A DNA stretch of 64,000 nucleotides, from contig JANFAH010000012.1 of the NCBI GenBank assembly GCA_024663395.1, positions 124,001 to 188,000 on the forward strand, in the 5' to 3' direction. Each line of letters begins with the position of its first letter. The first letter of the stretch is position 1. The notes below the pieces were generated by a model that saw only the letters and a list, made by a program, of their open reading frames with translations, had not been told where the DNA came from and searched no databases. Shown piece after piece: positions 46,396-57,850 of the stretch. A program made the position numbers and the translations under genes. This stretch comes from Pisolithus tinctorius (taxonomy: Eukaryota; Basidiomycota; Agaricomycetes; Boletales; Pisolithaceae).

Positions 46396-49300
46396 CACTC
46401 TTTACTTCAAAGTTAAAGGACTCATCCATCAGTCCTTTTTCCATGTCATTAATTGCGGAATGGAGAACGTCATCCTTGGACTTCCTTGGCTCCAAGAGAA
46501 TAACCCTGTCATGGACTGGAGAATGGGCACATTGTCCATCGATGAAAAGACTGATAGGTCTAAAGAATTGGAATGCAACATCTCAATGGTGGCTGTAGAA
46601 GAACCCACCATAAACCTCATGAGTCCCATGGAGAAGAAAGGGATAAACAAGTTTATGGATTATGAAGAACCTGAAGACGAGACCATCCATGCACACTTCA
46701 TAATGTTGGTTGGAAAACTCGTCAAAGAAGCAAAGAAGGTCAACCCCAATAATAGCCTTCTTCAAAAAATCACTATGGCCACTGAATTGGCTCAAGAAGA
46801 ACACAAAAAGAAACCAAAGCCTGTTCTTCCTGAAGACTACAAAGACTTCGCTTCAGTCTTTGAGAAACTGTCAGATGGAATCCTACCTCTGTCACGACCA
46901 TACAACCATGCCATCAACCTTGTAGAGGACTTCGTCCCCAAAGTGGCAAAAGTGTACCCGCTCTCTCCCTCTGAGCGAGAGTCTGCAGAGAAGTTCATAG
47001 AAGAAAACCTTCGAGAAGGAAAAATCTGCCCCTTGAAGTCTCCTCAGGCCGCACCCTTCTTCTTTGTTGGAAAGAAAGATGGCTCCCTCCGCCCTTGTCA
47101 AGACTACAGATACTTAAACAAGAATACGGTGAAGGATGCATACCCCCTTCCCCTCATCTCAGATCTCGTTGACAAGTTAAAAGGAGCATCTATCTTTACA
47201 AAAATGGATGTCAGATTGGGCTATAACAATGTCCGTATCAAGGAAGGAGACCAATGGAAAGCTGCGTTTATCACACACAAAGGACTCTTTGAACCAACGG
47301 TCATATTCTTCAGGTTGTGCAACTCCCCTGCCACCTTTCAGCAATTCATGAACGACTCTTTCCGAGACATGATCGCAGAAGGATGGCTGGTCGTCTATAT
47401 GGATGACCTTCTCATCTTCTCCAATGACCCTGAAGAACACAAAAGAAGAACTCATTGTGTTCTTGAACGAATGAGGGAACTTTCAGTCCCTCTAAAACTA
47501 GAAAAATGTCACTTTGATCTCACTGAGGTGGAATACCTTGGAATGATCATTAAAGAAAAAACTGTCACCATGGACTCTGTCAAGGTTCAAGGAATTGCCA
47601 AATGGCCTGTCCCAAAGAGGGTCAAAGACGTGCGATCCTTCCTAGGATTTGCAAACTTTTACAGGAGATTCGTACCCTACTACTCTGACATCACCAGACC
47701 TCTAATCAACCTGACAAAGAAAACCACCAGTTGGGACTGGTCGAAGAAATGTCAGAGTGCCTTCGAACTCCTGAAAAGGATATTCATGGCACAACCAACA
47801 CTCCAGATGCCTGATGTCTGTTGACCATTCGCAATTATGATGAATGCATCCAAATATGCGACAGGAGGTATTCTCCTACAAGAAGATACAAATGGACAGT
47901 GGCAACCCTGTGCCTATCTGTCTCAGTCGTTTAACCCTGTCGAACGAAACTATGACATCTATGATAGAGAACTTCTAGGTGTCATCCGAGCCCTGAAATC
48001 CTGGAGACATTACCTCCATGGATCCACATATCCAATCAAGGTCTTTACCAACCACAAAAACTTGACTTACTTCAAGTCACCACAGAACTTGAATCGTCAA
48101 CAAGCCCATTGGCTCCTTGACCTTGCAGACTTCGATCTGCAACTTGAACACGTTCCAGGCAAAGACCTGGCTGCACCAGACACCCTCTCCCGGCAACCTG
48201 ACCATATCCCTGAAGACGATGAGGACAACAAAGGAGTTACTCTCCTCCCTCAAACCTTGTTTGTCAACCTCACTCAGAAGGTTGCGTCCTCCTCCATGAA
48301 AGATCCCATTGTCCAAACGGCACTTCATGCCATAGAAAATGTCGACATGCCACTTCCATTCAAATCACATCTCTCCGACTGGAAGTTTGAAAGTGGAGTT
48401 CTACTCTACAAAGACCAGGTATACATCCCTGACGACCCCGCCCTCCAACAAACCGTTGTGTCCAACCATCACGACCACCCCTCTGCTGGACACCCTGGTG
48501 TCTTGAAAACCTGACAGCTCGTCTCATCTGAGTATTGGTGGCCTGGACTCACGTCCTTTGTCCGAAGATATGTTGAAGGCTGTGCCACATGCCAGCAAAA
48601 CAAGGTTAACACCCACCCGACAACACCGCCCCTAATGCCCATCCCCTCGACTTCGACTCGCCCCTTCCAACAGATCTCTTGCAATCTAGTTACCAACCTC
48701 CCTGTCTCCAACGGGTTTGACTCCCTTCTGGTCGTGGTAGACCATGGGCTTACAAAGGGGGTAATCTTAACACCTACAAAGAAAACTGCCTCTGCTGCTG
48801 ACATTGCAGCCTTGTTTTTCAAAAAAGTCTACTCCTGCTTTGGGCTGTATGACAGGATCATATCTGACTGAGGCCCTCAGTTCGCCTCAGCATTCACTAA
48901 AGAACTCACTTCCCTCCTAGGCTACTCCCTTGCCTTGTCCACAGCGTATCACCCTCAGACCGATGGAGAAACTGAACGTGTAAATCAAGAGGTAGAGACC
49001 TATCTCCACATCTTCTGCCAAAACAACCCTACCTCGTGGGTGGACAATCTCCCTATGGCAGAGTTCGCACACAACCACCGCCCACATTCCGTCACCCATC
49101 AATCGCCATTCTACCTCATGTACAGCTATGAACTGAAGCCCCTTCCGTCCCTTATCGCGAATACACACCTTCCCGCCGCCGAGTCTAGACTCGAAGAACT
49201 CCGAAAGGCTAGAGAGGAGGCCCTTGCAGCCCATGACCTAGCCAGAAGAACTATGAAAGACCGCTCGTCACGACCCTTCACCCCATTCCAAAAGGGAGAT

Positions 49301-49846
49301 AAGGTTTGGCTAGAAGCACAAAATCTGAAATGCTCCTACGAAAACAGGAAGCTTGCCCCAAAATGAGAAGGACCCTTCACTATCTCCAATGTCCTATCTC
49401 TGATAACGTATCGCCTCGTGATCCCTGCATGATGGAAGATCCACAACATCTTCCATGCTTCCCTCCTATCGCCCTATCGTGAAAATGACATTCATGGACT
49501 GAACTTCCCAGCTCCACCACCTGACCTTATCAACAAGGAAGAAGAATACGAGGTTGAGGCGATAGTCAGCCACAAAAGGACTGGCTGCAGCCATGCCTTT
49601 TTAATCAAATGGAAGGGTTATCCTTCATCCGAAAACTTGTGGCAAAAAGAAGCACACCTTGAACACACGAATGATACACTCTCCGCTTATAAGAAACGCT
49701 TCCCAAAAGATTTCCCCCCTCAGAAACAAGCCACTCGACATCCTACCCACACTGTCAGAAGTATAACCTTCAAAATGCCTCCTCGTCGCTATACCTACCC
49801 CCAAGAACCATCTCGCTGCCACACCCCTTTTGCTCGTCAGCAATGA
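46396..49846 (+). pseudogene. Gypsy Pol: protease end, RT, RNase H, integrase, chromodomain
   Basis: One reading frame throughout, broken by TGA codons at 47822, 48512, 48869, 49364 and 49430. RT has FTKMDVRLGYNNVRIKEGDQ and the intact catalytic VVYMDDLLIFS. RNase H begins MNASKYATGGILLQEDTNGQ and has the DRELLGVIRALKSWRHYL helix. Integrase has the HHCC zinc finger (HPSAGHPGVLKT...CATCQQNK), VVVDHGLTKGVI, SD*GPQFAS and AYHPQTDGETERVNQEVE. The chromodomain is EYEVEAIVSHKRTGCSHAFL plus IKWKGYPSSENLWQKEAHL at about 49548-49665. The stops at 48869 (SD*GPQF, family SDRGPQF) and 49364 are at conserved arginines, hence CGA to TGA. The rest of the protein is well preserved. Confidence 0.85.
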
Positions 49847-49864
49847 CAACCTGCCAGCAATCAG

Positions 49865-50668
49865 ATGATCGCCTCATACCGACTTTTCATCGCCGATCCC
49901 ACCGTTGTTGGCACTGTCTATCATGAGGTGGATGAGAACTCCCCTCTTGATCTTGTGTACCATGCCACCATCCAAGCCCTTCAGCTTGAAGAACTCTCTC
50001 GCTATGTAAACCGCCAGAACCCCCTTCTCTCCCCCGCCCATACCATCTTAAATGAAATCACTGCCCAGCAGGTTCCCCTGCTTCTCAAGCTCTTTGATGT
50101 TCTTGGAGGTGCAGACCTCATATATAATGTCCATCAATACCCCACATTGATCGCACCCCCTCCTCCTGGGTCTCGAAGACCCTCGACTGCAACTTCTCCT
50201 CTGGCCTCCTCCGTGTCCACTTCCCCTCTGGCATTGTCACCATTGTCCTCCCGCTCCTCCCACTCGTCTCGCTCTCTTCGAAGAGCTGATAGACCTCGCA
50301 CCTGCTGTTTGTCAGGCCCCAACCCACAGCCCTGTCAGTCTCACGACTCTCCATCTGAGGTAGACCCCGAGACTGCCTTTGGTGTCTCCCATGCAGAACT
50401 CAACTACACGTTAAACATCGTCGAAACCCTCGCACAACTACCACCTTCCCCTGTGCTGAACACCATGACTGAGTTCGACAGACCTCTTACTCCGTCCGAC
50501 CCCTGTTATTGCCAGACATGCTACGTTTGCCGCCATCTCGGCCATATTTGCGTCAATTGTGGGCTCTATGAGTGCCCCCTTTGTCACGCCACTCATCCTG
50601 GGCATACTCAAGCCCAGTGCCCTTCTCTACACCCTTGTTGTCCTTTACAGGACAGGATTGCCACCCCA
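49865..50668 (+). CDS. Extra ORF after the Gypsy chromodomain, Cys/His-rich
   Basis: Begins MIASYRLFIADPTVVGTVYH 19 bp after the pol stop. A helical first part (LDLVYHATIQALQLEELSRY) is followed by a Ser/Pro-rich stretch (about residues 98-150) and a Cys/His cluster CYCQTCYVCRHLGHICVNCG, then ECPLCHATHPGHTQAQCP (about residues 213-258). The frame stays open through the right direct repeat and into element E to 51043. It sits in the place where some Gypsy elements carry an env-like gene, but no signal peptide or membrane segment is seen. A nucleic-acid-binding role is inferred from the cysteines only. Confidence 0.6.
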
Positions 50669-50888
50669 GCAGCCAGCCCAAGTCCTGGAGACCCAGACTT
50701 GAGCTGCTCAATCATACACAGCGTTCTCACTCAGAACTTCACCCTCAGTGTCCCTAACCTGGACCACTCTTACCGGCATTGCCTAAATCCTTTGTTGTTT
50801 ACAAAGGTTACTGCAGCTGTTTGCTCAGTAGAAACCAATAGTCTGCATTTGAGCTCTCCCTATGTCTTGACTTTGGTCAAGCATAACA
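50669..50888 (+). repeat. Right 220-bp direct repeat of the Gypsy element
   Basis: Partner of 42402-42621. It ends CATAACA and is followed directly by the E sequence CCCTGCACG. Confidence 0.75.
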
Positions 50889-52392
50889 CCCTGCACGTTT
50901 CTACAGCACTCCATCCATCAGACACTCATTTCACTAAGTCCATCAATCATGGCCACCTCTTCATCGATCATCTCACTTGTCTCATTTGCCAGAGACAGTG
51001 GCTACATATATCTGCCAGGCATTCCCACCAGCTTCCATCCTGAAGCCCCCTGGGTCATCCCATCATTGTCAGCCCTGTCTCATCCCATGCAGCTTGGTCA
51101 GTGTGTTCTCCTTGTCAGTATGACTTCCAGAAGGATGTTCTTTGGTCACCTCAGGTCTGTCACTCAGTTAGAAAGGTCTTATGTGGTCGTTTCAGTCTCC
51201 CCAGTTGATGAAGCATATGGATCATTCCTCCCTGCTCCCTGCACCATCTTTGTTCCAATCTCATCCATCATTCTTCCTACATTGCAACAGCTGCAGCATA
51301 GTCTACTGTTCTCCAGCCTCCCTGATTGCATTCATGACGAGTATGACATGCATCTTGCCTTCCTACTGCAAGATCCAGCAGAGGTTGTCCCCCCTTCTCC
51401 TCCTCCTCCATCAGAGCCCCATTCATGAAGTTTTTGTTAACTTTGCTGAGAGGATGAAAGGGTGGGAGACACGATCGCATATGCTCTCATTGCCCCACAG
51501 ACCCCCAATGCCCTAGCCCCCTTTGATGCCTGACTCATGCCCTTCAATTCTGGAATTAATACTTCCCTATCTGGAAACACCGTCCATCTGTCATGCTGTC
51601 TTTGGATCTAGAGATGTCTCCACTGAGATCTAACTTGCATCGCCACCCCCTAATGTGATATCAGTGCACTTACTCAGTTTCTGACTCTGTTTGATTCATT
51701 CTGTGATATTTTGACTATCCCTGACTCGTTCATTGCCAATACTTACCAATCTTCTTTGCTTGCTTACTTTTCATTTCTCACTTACTCATCATGATTACTC
51801 AGTCCTTACTCATTACTTACCAGGTGTTTGTGCCTTGTTTGTCACAAGCTGTGCTCCCCCCACAGTATATAAACCCCCATGTACTTAGCTACCAAAAAGC
51901 AATTCAGAAGCAATCCAGCAGTCAGTTCAGCCCAGCTCAGCATATCTCATTGTTGACAGTTGAGGCTCCACAAAGGGGTCTATCTGTCATCATTTGTATA
52001 CTTGGTAGTTGAGGCTCATTCAGAAGAGTCTATCTGCCATCCTTCATCATCTGAAGCTTCCTCTTAGTCAGCAGTCTTAGTCATCCCCCCCACTCCTGCA
52101 TAACTCGTCATCGACTTGTGCAAGGAGCATATTCTATCAAAGTCCATTACCCCCAAGTACTTTCAGCTGAACACCTTCACTCTATTCAGCATCCCCTCCT
52201 CAGTCATCATCCATTCATCTACTCCTGCGTAACTCGTCGACAACTTGCGCTAGGAGCACCTGCCATTGAAACTCCCCCCACTTTAGGTTTCTCTGCCCTC
52301 CAGGTTCCACAGAGGTAAACCACCACTTGCTCACATTTGTCTTTGGTGTTGGTTTGGTTGGTTTATACTGCCTTTCCACACTTTGACTCACA
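50889..52392 (+). mobile_element. Element E, outer copy, right fragment
   Basis: Continues E from the point where the left fragment stops (CCCTGCACGTTTCTACAGCA) to its end GACTCACA, then satellite CCAT. Compared with the inverted copy, CG positions are largely TG or CA here. A TATATAAACCCCC box lies at about 51864-51876. Confidence 0.8.
50949..51428 (+). CDS. Unrecognised 159-aa ORF of element E (outer copy)
   Basis: MATSSSIISLVSFARDSGYI, YLPGIPTSFHPEAPW, LLVSMTSRRMFFGHLRSVTQ, SVSPVDEAYGSFLPAPCTIF, DEYDMHLAFLLQDPAEVVPP. It is colinear with the ORF in the inverted copy and has many amino-acid changes (R to H, R to Q, R to M/C) that fit CG decay, but no stop. Family unknown. Confidence 0.45.
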   Translation: MATSSSIISLVSFARDSGYIYLPGIPTSFHPEAPWVIPSLSALSHPMQLGQCVLLVSMTSRRMFFGHLRSVTQLERSYVVVSVSPVDEAYGSFLPAPCTIFVPISSIILPTLQQLQHSLLFSSLPDCIHDEYDMHLAFLLQDPAEVVPPSPPPPSEPHS

Positions 52393-52424
52393 CCATCAAT
52401 AGCAACACATATGCCTGTTGCAAC
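52393..52424. repeat. Satellite sliver between two insertions
   Basis: CCATCAATAGCAACACATAT and GCCTGTTGCAAC continue the satellite monomer seen at about 60478-60500. It proves that the left and right arrays were once contiguous. Confidence 0.9.
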
Positions 52425-53005
52425 TTTTTTTTTTTTTTTTCTGAATTAAAGTGCTTTGAGGGTGTGTCTACCCTATGTTGCACTATTCTACCTTAGTTAA
52501 CGATCTAGCAGAGGCCCCCTGTGGCCTACCACACCTTACCAGCAAGTGAATGCCCTAATGGCAGAACCTTTGGTTCCCCATTAGTCCTCCATTCCCACCA
52601 GCCATTTTAGACACTCTACCTTCCCAGTAAGGGTGGTTTAGTACTTCGGCTAGTCAAGTAACTCTAACTACACTTAGTCGACTGCCATGTGGGCGTCGGT
52701 TTTGGGTTATGAACGTGTTCTTACATGTCCAGTTGGATGGGGCTGTCATGACATTATACTGCGTGGTGTGGCAAGAGAGTGGGTTGTCAGGTGAGATGTG
52801 AATGGTTGGAGCGTGGGATTGGGGATCTATCGAGGTGAGGTGGGAGGGTGTGACTGGTGGGTTTGTAGTGTGTGGTTTGTGTGTGCAGGGGGGAGGGTGG
52901 GAAGGGTGGGGGTTTGGGGAATGGACACGATGTGAGGGTGTTTGATGGTGTATGTGGTTTTAGCTGGTTTCGTGTTTATTGTTGAATGTTTCCTGTGGTT
53001 TTGCA

Positions 53006-56000
53006 TTATCTTATGTCATGTTCGAGTGCATGTACCTCACCAAGTACATGATGAAAGCATTTGGTGGTATCTACGTATTTGAGAAGGTGTGGATGGGCTT
53101 TTGGGTTGGACAGTAGGAACGACAGGGAGGTAGCATCTCTTCCCAGGGCTCTTTGCATGACGTACCACTCCCTGTCATATCTGGGACACTGGAACAGGAA
53201 ATGATGCATGCTTTCCAAACTAGTCCTCCCACACTGGAGGCAGGTGGGTGTCATATCCATGACTCTCGGACTTGGACTCAGCCCAGTCCGGACCCCTAGC
53301 CCCTAACTCCAGTCAAGTCCGGTCCTGGTCCAGCCTAGAAAACCCAATCCCGGCCCTAGATAACTCAACTCCAGCCTGCATAACTCAAGTCCGGTGTTTT
53401 ACCCCTATCTCCGGTCTGTTTCGGCCTCCCGGCCTTGCACTGCTCCACCCCAGTCCTCCTAGGTCTATGTCCGGGTCACCCAGACATAACTCCGGTCTGT
53501 TTCCCTTTGTTTGTACTATATTTAGTCTAGCCCGTTCATCAGACTTTGCTTACTGTACAATCCTGTGTCCAACCCCGGTTATGCCGGTCACCTGGACTTT
53601 GGCTATTAGCCTCTGCATAGCCACTGTGGCTATCCTCGTCTTGCTAATCATCTCACTAATAGCTTATTCACAAGTCTGGCTCTATGTTCATTATCCCGGA
53701 CCGGCCTCATGTATTTAACCCCTGTACATACTTCGTAGTACCCTCAGTGAGAATATCAACTTAGTATTATCCTCAACTCCGTATTACCCCTCGAGACTAC
53801 TCTATAGCTAAGGCCGAGCCTTAAGCTATCCCCGGCCCCTGTCCCGGACCTCTCCCCGGCTTGCATAAGGGTACAGCACATAAGCTGAGACCAAGGGAGG
53901 TAGATCCAACCCCGGACCGGCTTCCCCTTGTGCGCACTCCAACACCGGTCGGTTTCCCACGCTACCGGTCTTATTCCCGCACTCCCGGCCTTAAGTCCGG
54001 TCCCCCGGACTTAGCCCCTGACCTCCGGCCTTGACTCTGGTCTAACCGGACTTGGCCCCTGTCTCCTGGCCTTGATTCTGGCCACTCGGACTTGGCCCCT
54101 GTCACCCGGTCTTGAAGCCCGGTCACCCGAGGGTAAACCTGTACTTCACAGTGGGGGTGTTGCTTTGTTTGAGTTGGTGTAAGTGTTTGTTGAGTGGTGT
54201 GTGGCCTGTGTGGAGGTGCATGTAGAGGCTCATTTGTTTCTTGGGCAGGGAGGCAGCTAGTTTCACGAACAAGTTTTTGGGTAGGAATGGATCAATGCTG
54301 GCTGTTTTGTTGTACCAGGGGGACTTCTTCCAGATTTGGGTCCATAGGGTCTTCAGTCTCGCAGTGTGCAGCTGCTTGAGGGCGGCCACACTATGGGGTA
54401 GGTTTTTCCTTAGCACTGGTGGAAGCTCTTGCAGACAGCTGGTGAAGTTAGGTCCTTTTGCTGCTATTTTTGCCTCCTTGTCTGCGAGTTCATTGCCTTC
54501 TACTTTCATGTGGCCTGCTATCCACCACAGTGTGATGCTTTTTCTTGCTAAGCATTCTTTGGTGGTGATTTCTTGGATTGCCAATCTGAGGTGCATTAGT
54601 AGATAGTGTCCTGTTTTTGCTAGTGGTCACTCACTCGATTTGATCGCTGCCTGGTTGTCAGCTAGTATGGTGGCTGGGAACATGACTTCCTCCTTGGTTG
54701 CGAGGAGGTGCGCTGCGAGCAGCATTGCTGCCGCCTCTGCCTCGAACACTGTGTGTTGTGAGGCGCTTCCCAAGTGGTACCACAGCGTGGTTATGTGTTG
54801 GCAGTCTACGTACAAGGCCACTGCCGCCCCTACACCCCCCTCTGTGCTCAATCCATCAGTGAAGATTAGTTTGTGGTCTCTTATTCTTGCTAGGTCTTTG
54901 ATTGCTTCTTTTTTGTTGGGTGCTATGACAGTTGCATGCGACAGGCATTCTGTTGGTGGGGTTGGATATGGGCAGATAGTTTCGATTTGCCTGGGATTGA
55001 CGTTTAGGTCATGTGTCAGACAGTGGAGTGCTGTTCGGTGGTGCTTGATGTTGGTCCTGGCTGTTTTGCTGACATGTATGTGGAGAGGGTGTTCACTTGG
55101 TAGTGTCAAGAGTCTGAGCGATGCTTTGTATAGCGTATGCTGTATAAGGAGTGATGTGGGGGGATGTGTGCATGTGCTAGCAAAGTGTCAGTGGGGGTGG
55201 TCCTCATGGCACCCATGATCGCCATGGCCACTGCTCTTTGAACTGAGAGGAGACGGTTAGTTATACCTTTCGACCCTCTTGTTTTGGCGTTGTGATCTCT
55301 GGTATATGTTGGCTGGATCCATACTGGTGTGGTGTACATCATCTTCGGTACTACTACCATTTGGTAGAGTTGCCACATGAGCTTCATCAGTATTCCCCAT
55401 GATGTCACAGATATTCTTCTAAGCAGTAGGGCTTGTTTCATGCCCTTCGCTATTGTGTGGGCCGCCTGTGTTTTCCATCTCAATTCTTGGTTGAGAATTA
55501 TGCCTAGGAACCTGTGGGTCATCATGGGTGTTATTGTTGCGCCTCTTATCATTAGTGGGGGTCTGGGCTTGTTTCTGTTGAGCATGAAGTCCATTAGTGC
55601 AAATTTACTTGTCTCAAAATGTGAGTTGTGTTTCTCCGACCAGTCGAAGCCTCCTTCCTCCTGTTCCATCATGTCGAACAATGTCAAGTGGGTGTCTTTG
55701 AAGTTCTTGCCAATGGTGATGAATGCTGTATTGTCCATGAAGGCTAGGGTTAGTTCTTTTTTACCTTTTGCCATTTCCACTAAGTCCGCACTGTAGATGA
55801 CATATAGGATCATCAATAGGGGGTCTCCTTGTCTCATGCCATTTTTGATGTGGAACCAGCTTGACTCGTAGTCGTCAAAGTGTAGTTTCGTCTTCCTGTT
55901 TGTTAGTAAGCACTCCGTATAGTGGACTATGTCCAGGGGAAGTCGTCTTTTTCTCATGTTGTGTAAGAGTCGGTCTGTGACTGCATTGGGGAATGCACCT

Positions 56001-57850
56001 TCTATGTCCAAGAACAGCATGGATACTACTTTTCTTTGTCTCCATGCTTGCCATATGGTTGTCTCGAGTAGTAGTAGCGAGTCCACTGTCGATCATCCCA
56101 GTCTGCCACCAAAGTGAGTAGCCAGGAGTAGTTGGTGCTTTTCCAGTATGTATGACGTCCATTCTGCTACTATTGCTGATAGTAGCTTCGCTGTGGTGTT
56201 GAGTAGTGCTATTGGTCGGTAGGCTTTTGGTGTTGAGTAGTCGGGCTTGCCTGGTTTTCTGAGTATGACTGTGGTGGATTCCCTCCAGGGGTCGTAGTAC
56301 GTCTGCAGGGTGAATACTGCATTGAAAGAGTGTAGTAAGTAATCGAGTAGTAGTGGAGATTTCTGAAACACGATATTGGCTACACCATCCAGTCCTGGTG
56401 CTTTGTAGGGGTTGAGGTTCTTGACAGTGCAGGTGAGCTGATCCTTTGTGATGGGGTCCCACGTTGTTGCTGGTTCTGGGTAATCGTAGTTTTGTGGTAC
56501 TGACAATTGGTTCAGGGGTGGTGGAAATAGCATCTGTGCGAACATTTTGCTTTTGTCTTCATTGGAGCTGGCCAGGGTCTTGTTGCCGTCCTCGTTGGTT
56601 TTTTTGAGAGTCGGTATTCTGGCTCTGCTTCCATCTCTGTAGGGCTTGGAGATGTATCCATTCACTATCCAGAGGTCGCCATCTCCTGCTTCTTCCAACC
56701 AGTTTCTCCAGTGGTTTTTCTTTGCTTCTTGGATAGCCCTGTTGTAGGCTTTCGCCTTGTCCTTATGCAGCCTGTGACTTTCATGATCGTGTACAGCACA
56801 GAAGGCATATGAGGTTTTACTTAGTGTTTTGAGTTCTTTGCATAGGGCTGTTAGCTCCTTTGTCCACCATTGTTTCATGTGCAGGTGTGGTTGCGACTTT
56901 GGTACTACCTTCTCTAGCATTCTTCGTAGCGCTGCTTCGATTCCTCTTGTTTTTCTCTGGAATTCTTGTTTGTTGGCTATTACTCTTGGGGGGCCAACCT
57001 TAGCGAGTTCGGTTTTGAGTGTCTTGTTGAATTCTTTCCAGTCCACATCCCAGTAGTTGTAGGTCGGGGTCACTGTGGATGGGGTGAGGTCTGCTTCGAG
57101 GTACATCAGGATTGGGATGTGGTCTGTATTGGGGCCTCTGTCCTCCAGTCTTGTGTCACAGCTGACCAGGTTCTCCATCATTGACTCCATACAAAACACA
57201 TTGTCTGGGTGCGTCCAGTTGCCTGTGGAGGACGACTGGAGGGTGGGTATGCCTTTGGGCAGTGCTTGTACTAGCCCATAGTCTGCTATTAGTTCTAGTA
57301 GCTTCTGGGTGGAGCCGAGAGCTCTTGTTGTGAACAGGTGGTGGTTGCAGTCCTTGTCCCATAGGGCGTGGTGTCTGTTAAAGTCACCCAACCACAGCAT
57401 GTGATCATTTACCATTGGCCTGACCTTTTCTATGTTTGTGGCGAGGAAGGTGCTTAGGGCCTCCAGGGTCTGGTTGTGTGTGCAGTTGGTGTAGATGTTG
57501 AATATTGCATAGGTGCCCTTCACGGTTCTTAGTTGCATTACTACAATGTCTGTGGATGGGAAGGCGATCTGTTCCCAGGAATTAGTGCTTATTCTAGAAT
57601 TAATTAGAGTTACTGCTCGTGGTTTGGTGTTTTGTGTTAGCTTTGTTGAGGGGTATATGACCTTCCAATGGGTGTTGGCCTGTATGTTGCCAATTTGATT
57701 GATTGGTGGTTCTTGAATGGTGATTACGTCCCATTCATCTGCTATTTGACTGTTTATTAGCGAGTGTAGTGTGGTGTGAGAGGCATTTAAGTTTTGCTGC
57801 CATATGTGTATTTTGGTTAGCATATTGGTGCATGTTCGGCGTTCAGGCAT
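53006..57850 (-). pseudogene. LINE ORF2: endonuclease, reverse transcriptase, RNase H, CCHC
   Basis: APE endonuclease at about 57800-57200 (WQQNLNASHTTLHSL, ITIQEPP, MLWLGDFNRHHALWD). RT at about 56300-55200 (ADKNPYKAPGLDGV-like YKAPGLDGVANIVFQKSP; YRPIALLNTTAKL; FLDIEGAFPNAV; GMRQGDPLLMIL). The catalytic motif reads AFMDNTAF, that is D to N where FxDD is expected. RNase H at about 54860-54470 (IFTDGLSTEGG, EAEAAAMLLA, ILADNQAAIKSSE, AGHMKVEGNELADKEAK). The C-terminus is TPTCLQCGRTSLESMHHFLF and QCPRY (53245-53190), interrupted by the solo LTR. TGA at 56091-56093 (GRLG*STVDS, family GRxGRS) and 54627-54629 (KSSE*PLAKTG), plus a frameshift near 55130, break the frame. Confidence 0.85.
53249..54150. 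mobile_element. Solo LTR inside the LINE
   Basis: 902 bp. Plus-strand ends TGTCATATCC and CTTCACA are flanked by GTGGG on both sides (53244-53248, 54151-54155). Excision joins the LINE codons to SNTPTCLQCG exactly in frame. GC-rich, with many CCGG; a 40-42 bp unit starting CGGACTTGGCCCCTGTC is repeated about three times near 53997-54120. CG is kept, so the insertion is young. No internal element is present. Orientation is unknown; the membrane-like frame near 53580-53718 is probably chance. Confidence 0.85.

Larger units (their letters stand above)
42167..50888 (+). mobile_element. Gypsy chromovirus LTR retrotransposon inserted in element E
   Basis: 8.7 kb between the two E fragments. Ends are TGTTATG and CATAACA, flanked by CCCCG (42162-42166) and CCCTG (50889-50893), which I read as a 5-bp target duplication with one CpG-type change. 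Contents: direct repeat, leader, gag, protease (split by the inverted E), RT, RNase H, integrase, chromodomain, an extra ORF and the second direct repeat. Only the last 220 bp of the presumed left LTR (42167-42621) are repeated at the right end, so the exact LTR limits are uncertain. The region at 42622-43381 is an untranslated leader; I see no clear tRNA primer site at its start. Confidence 0.75.

Noticed and set aside
53272..53718. 148-codon ORF with a hydrophobic stretch (about 53580-53690) that could be a membrane protein
   Set aside because: It lies wholly in the solo LTR and has a GC-driven open frame and low-complexity start; no conservation evidence.
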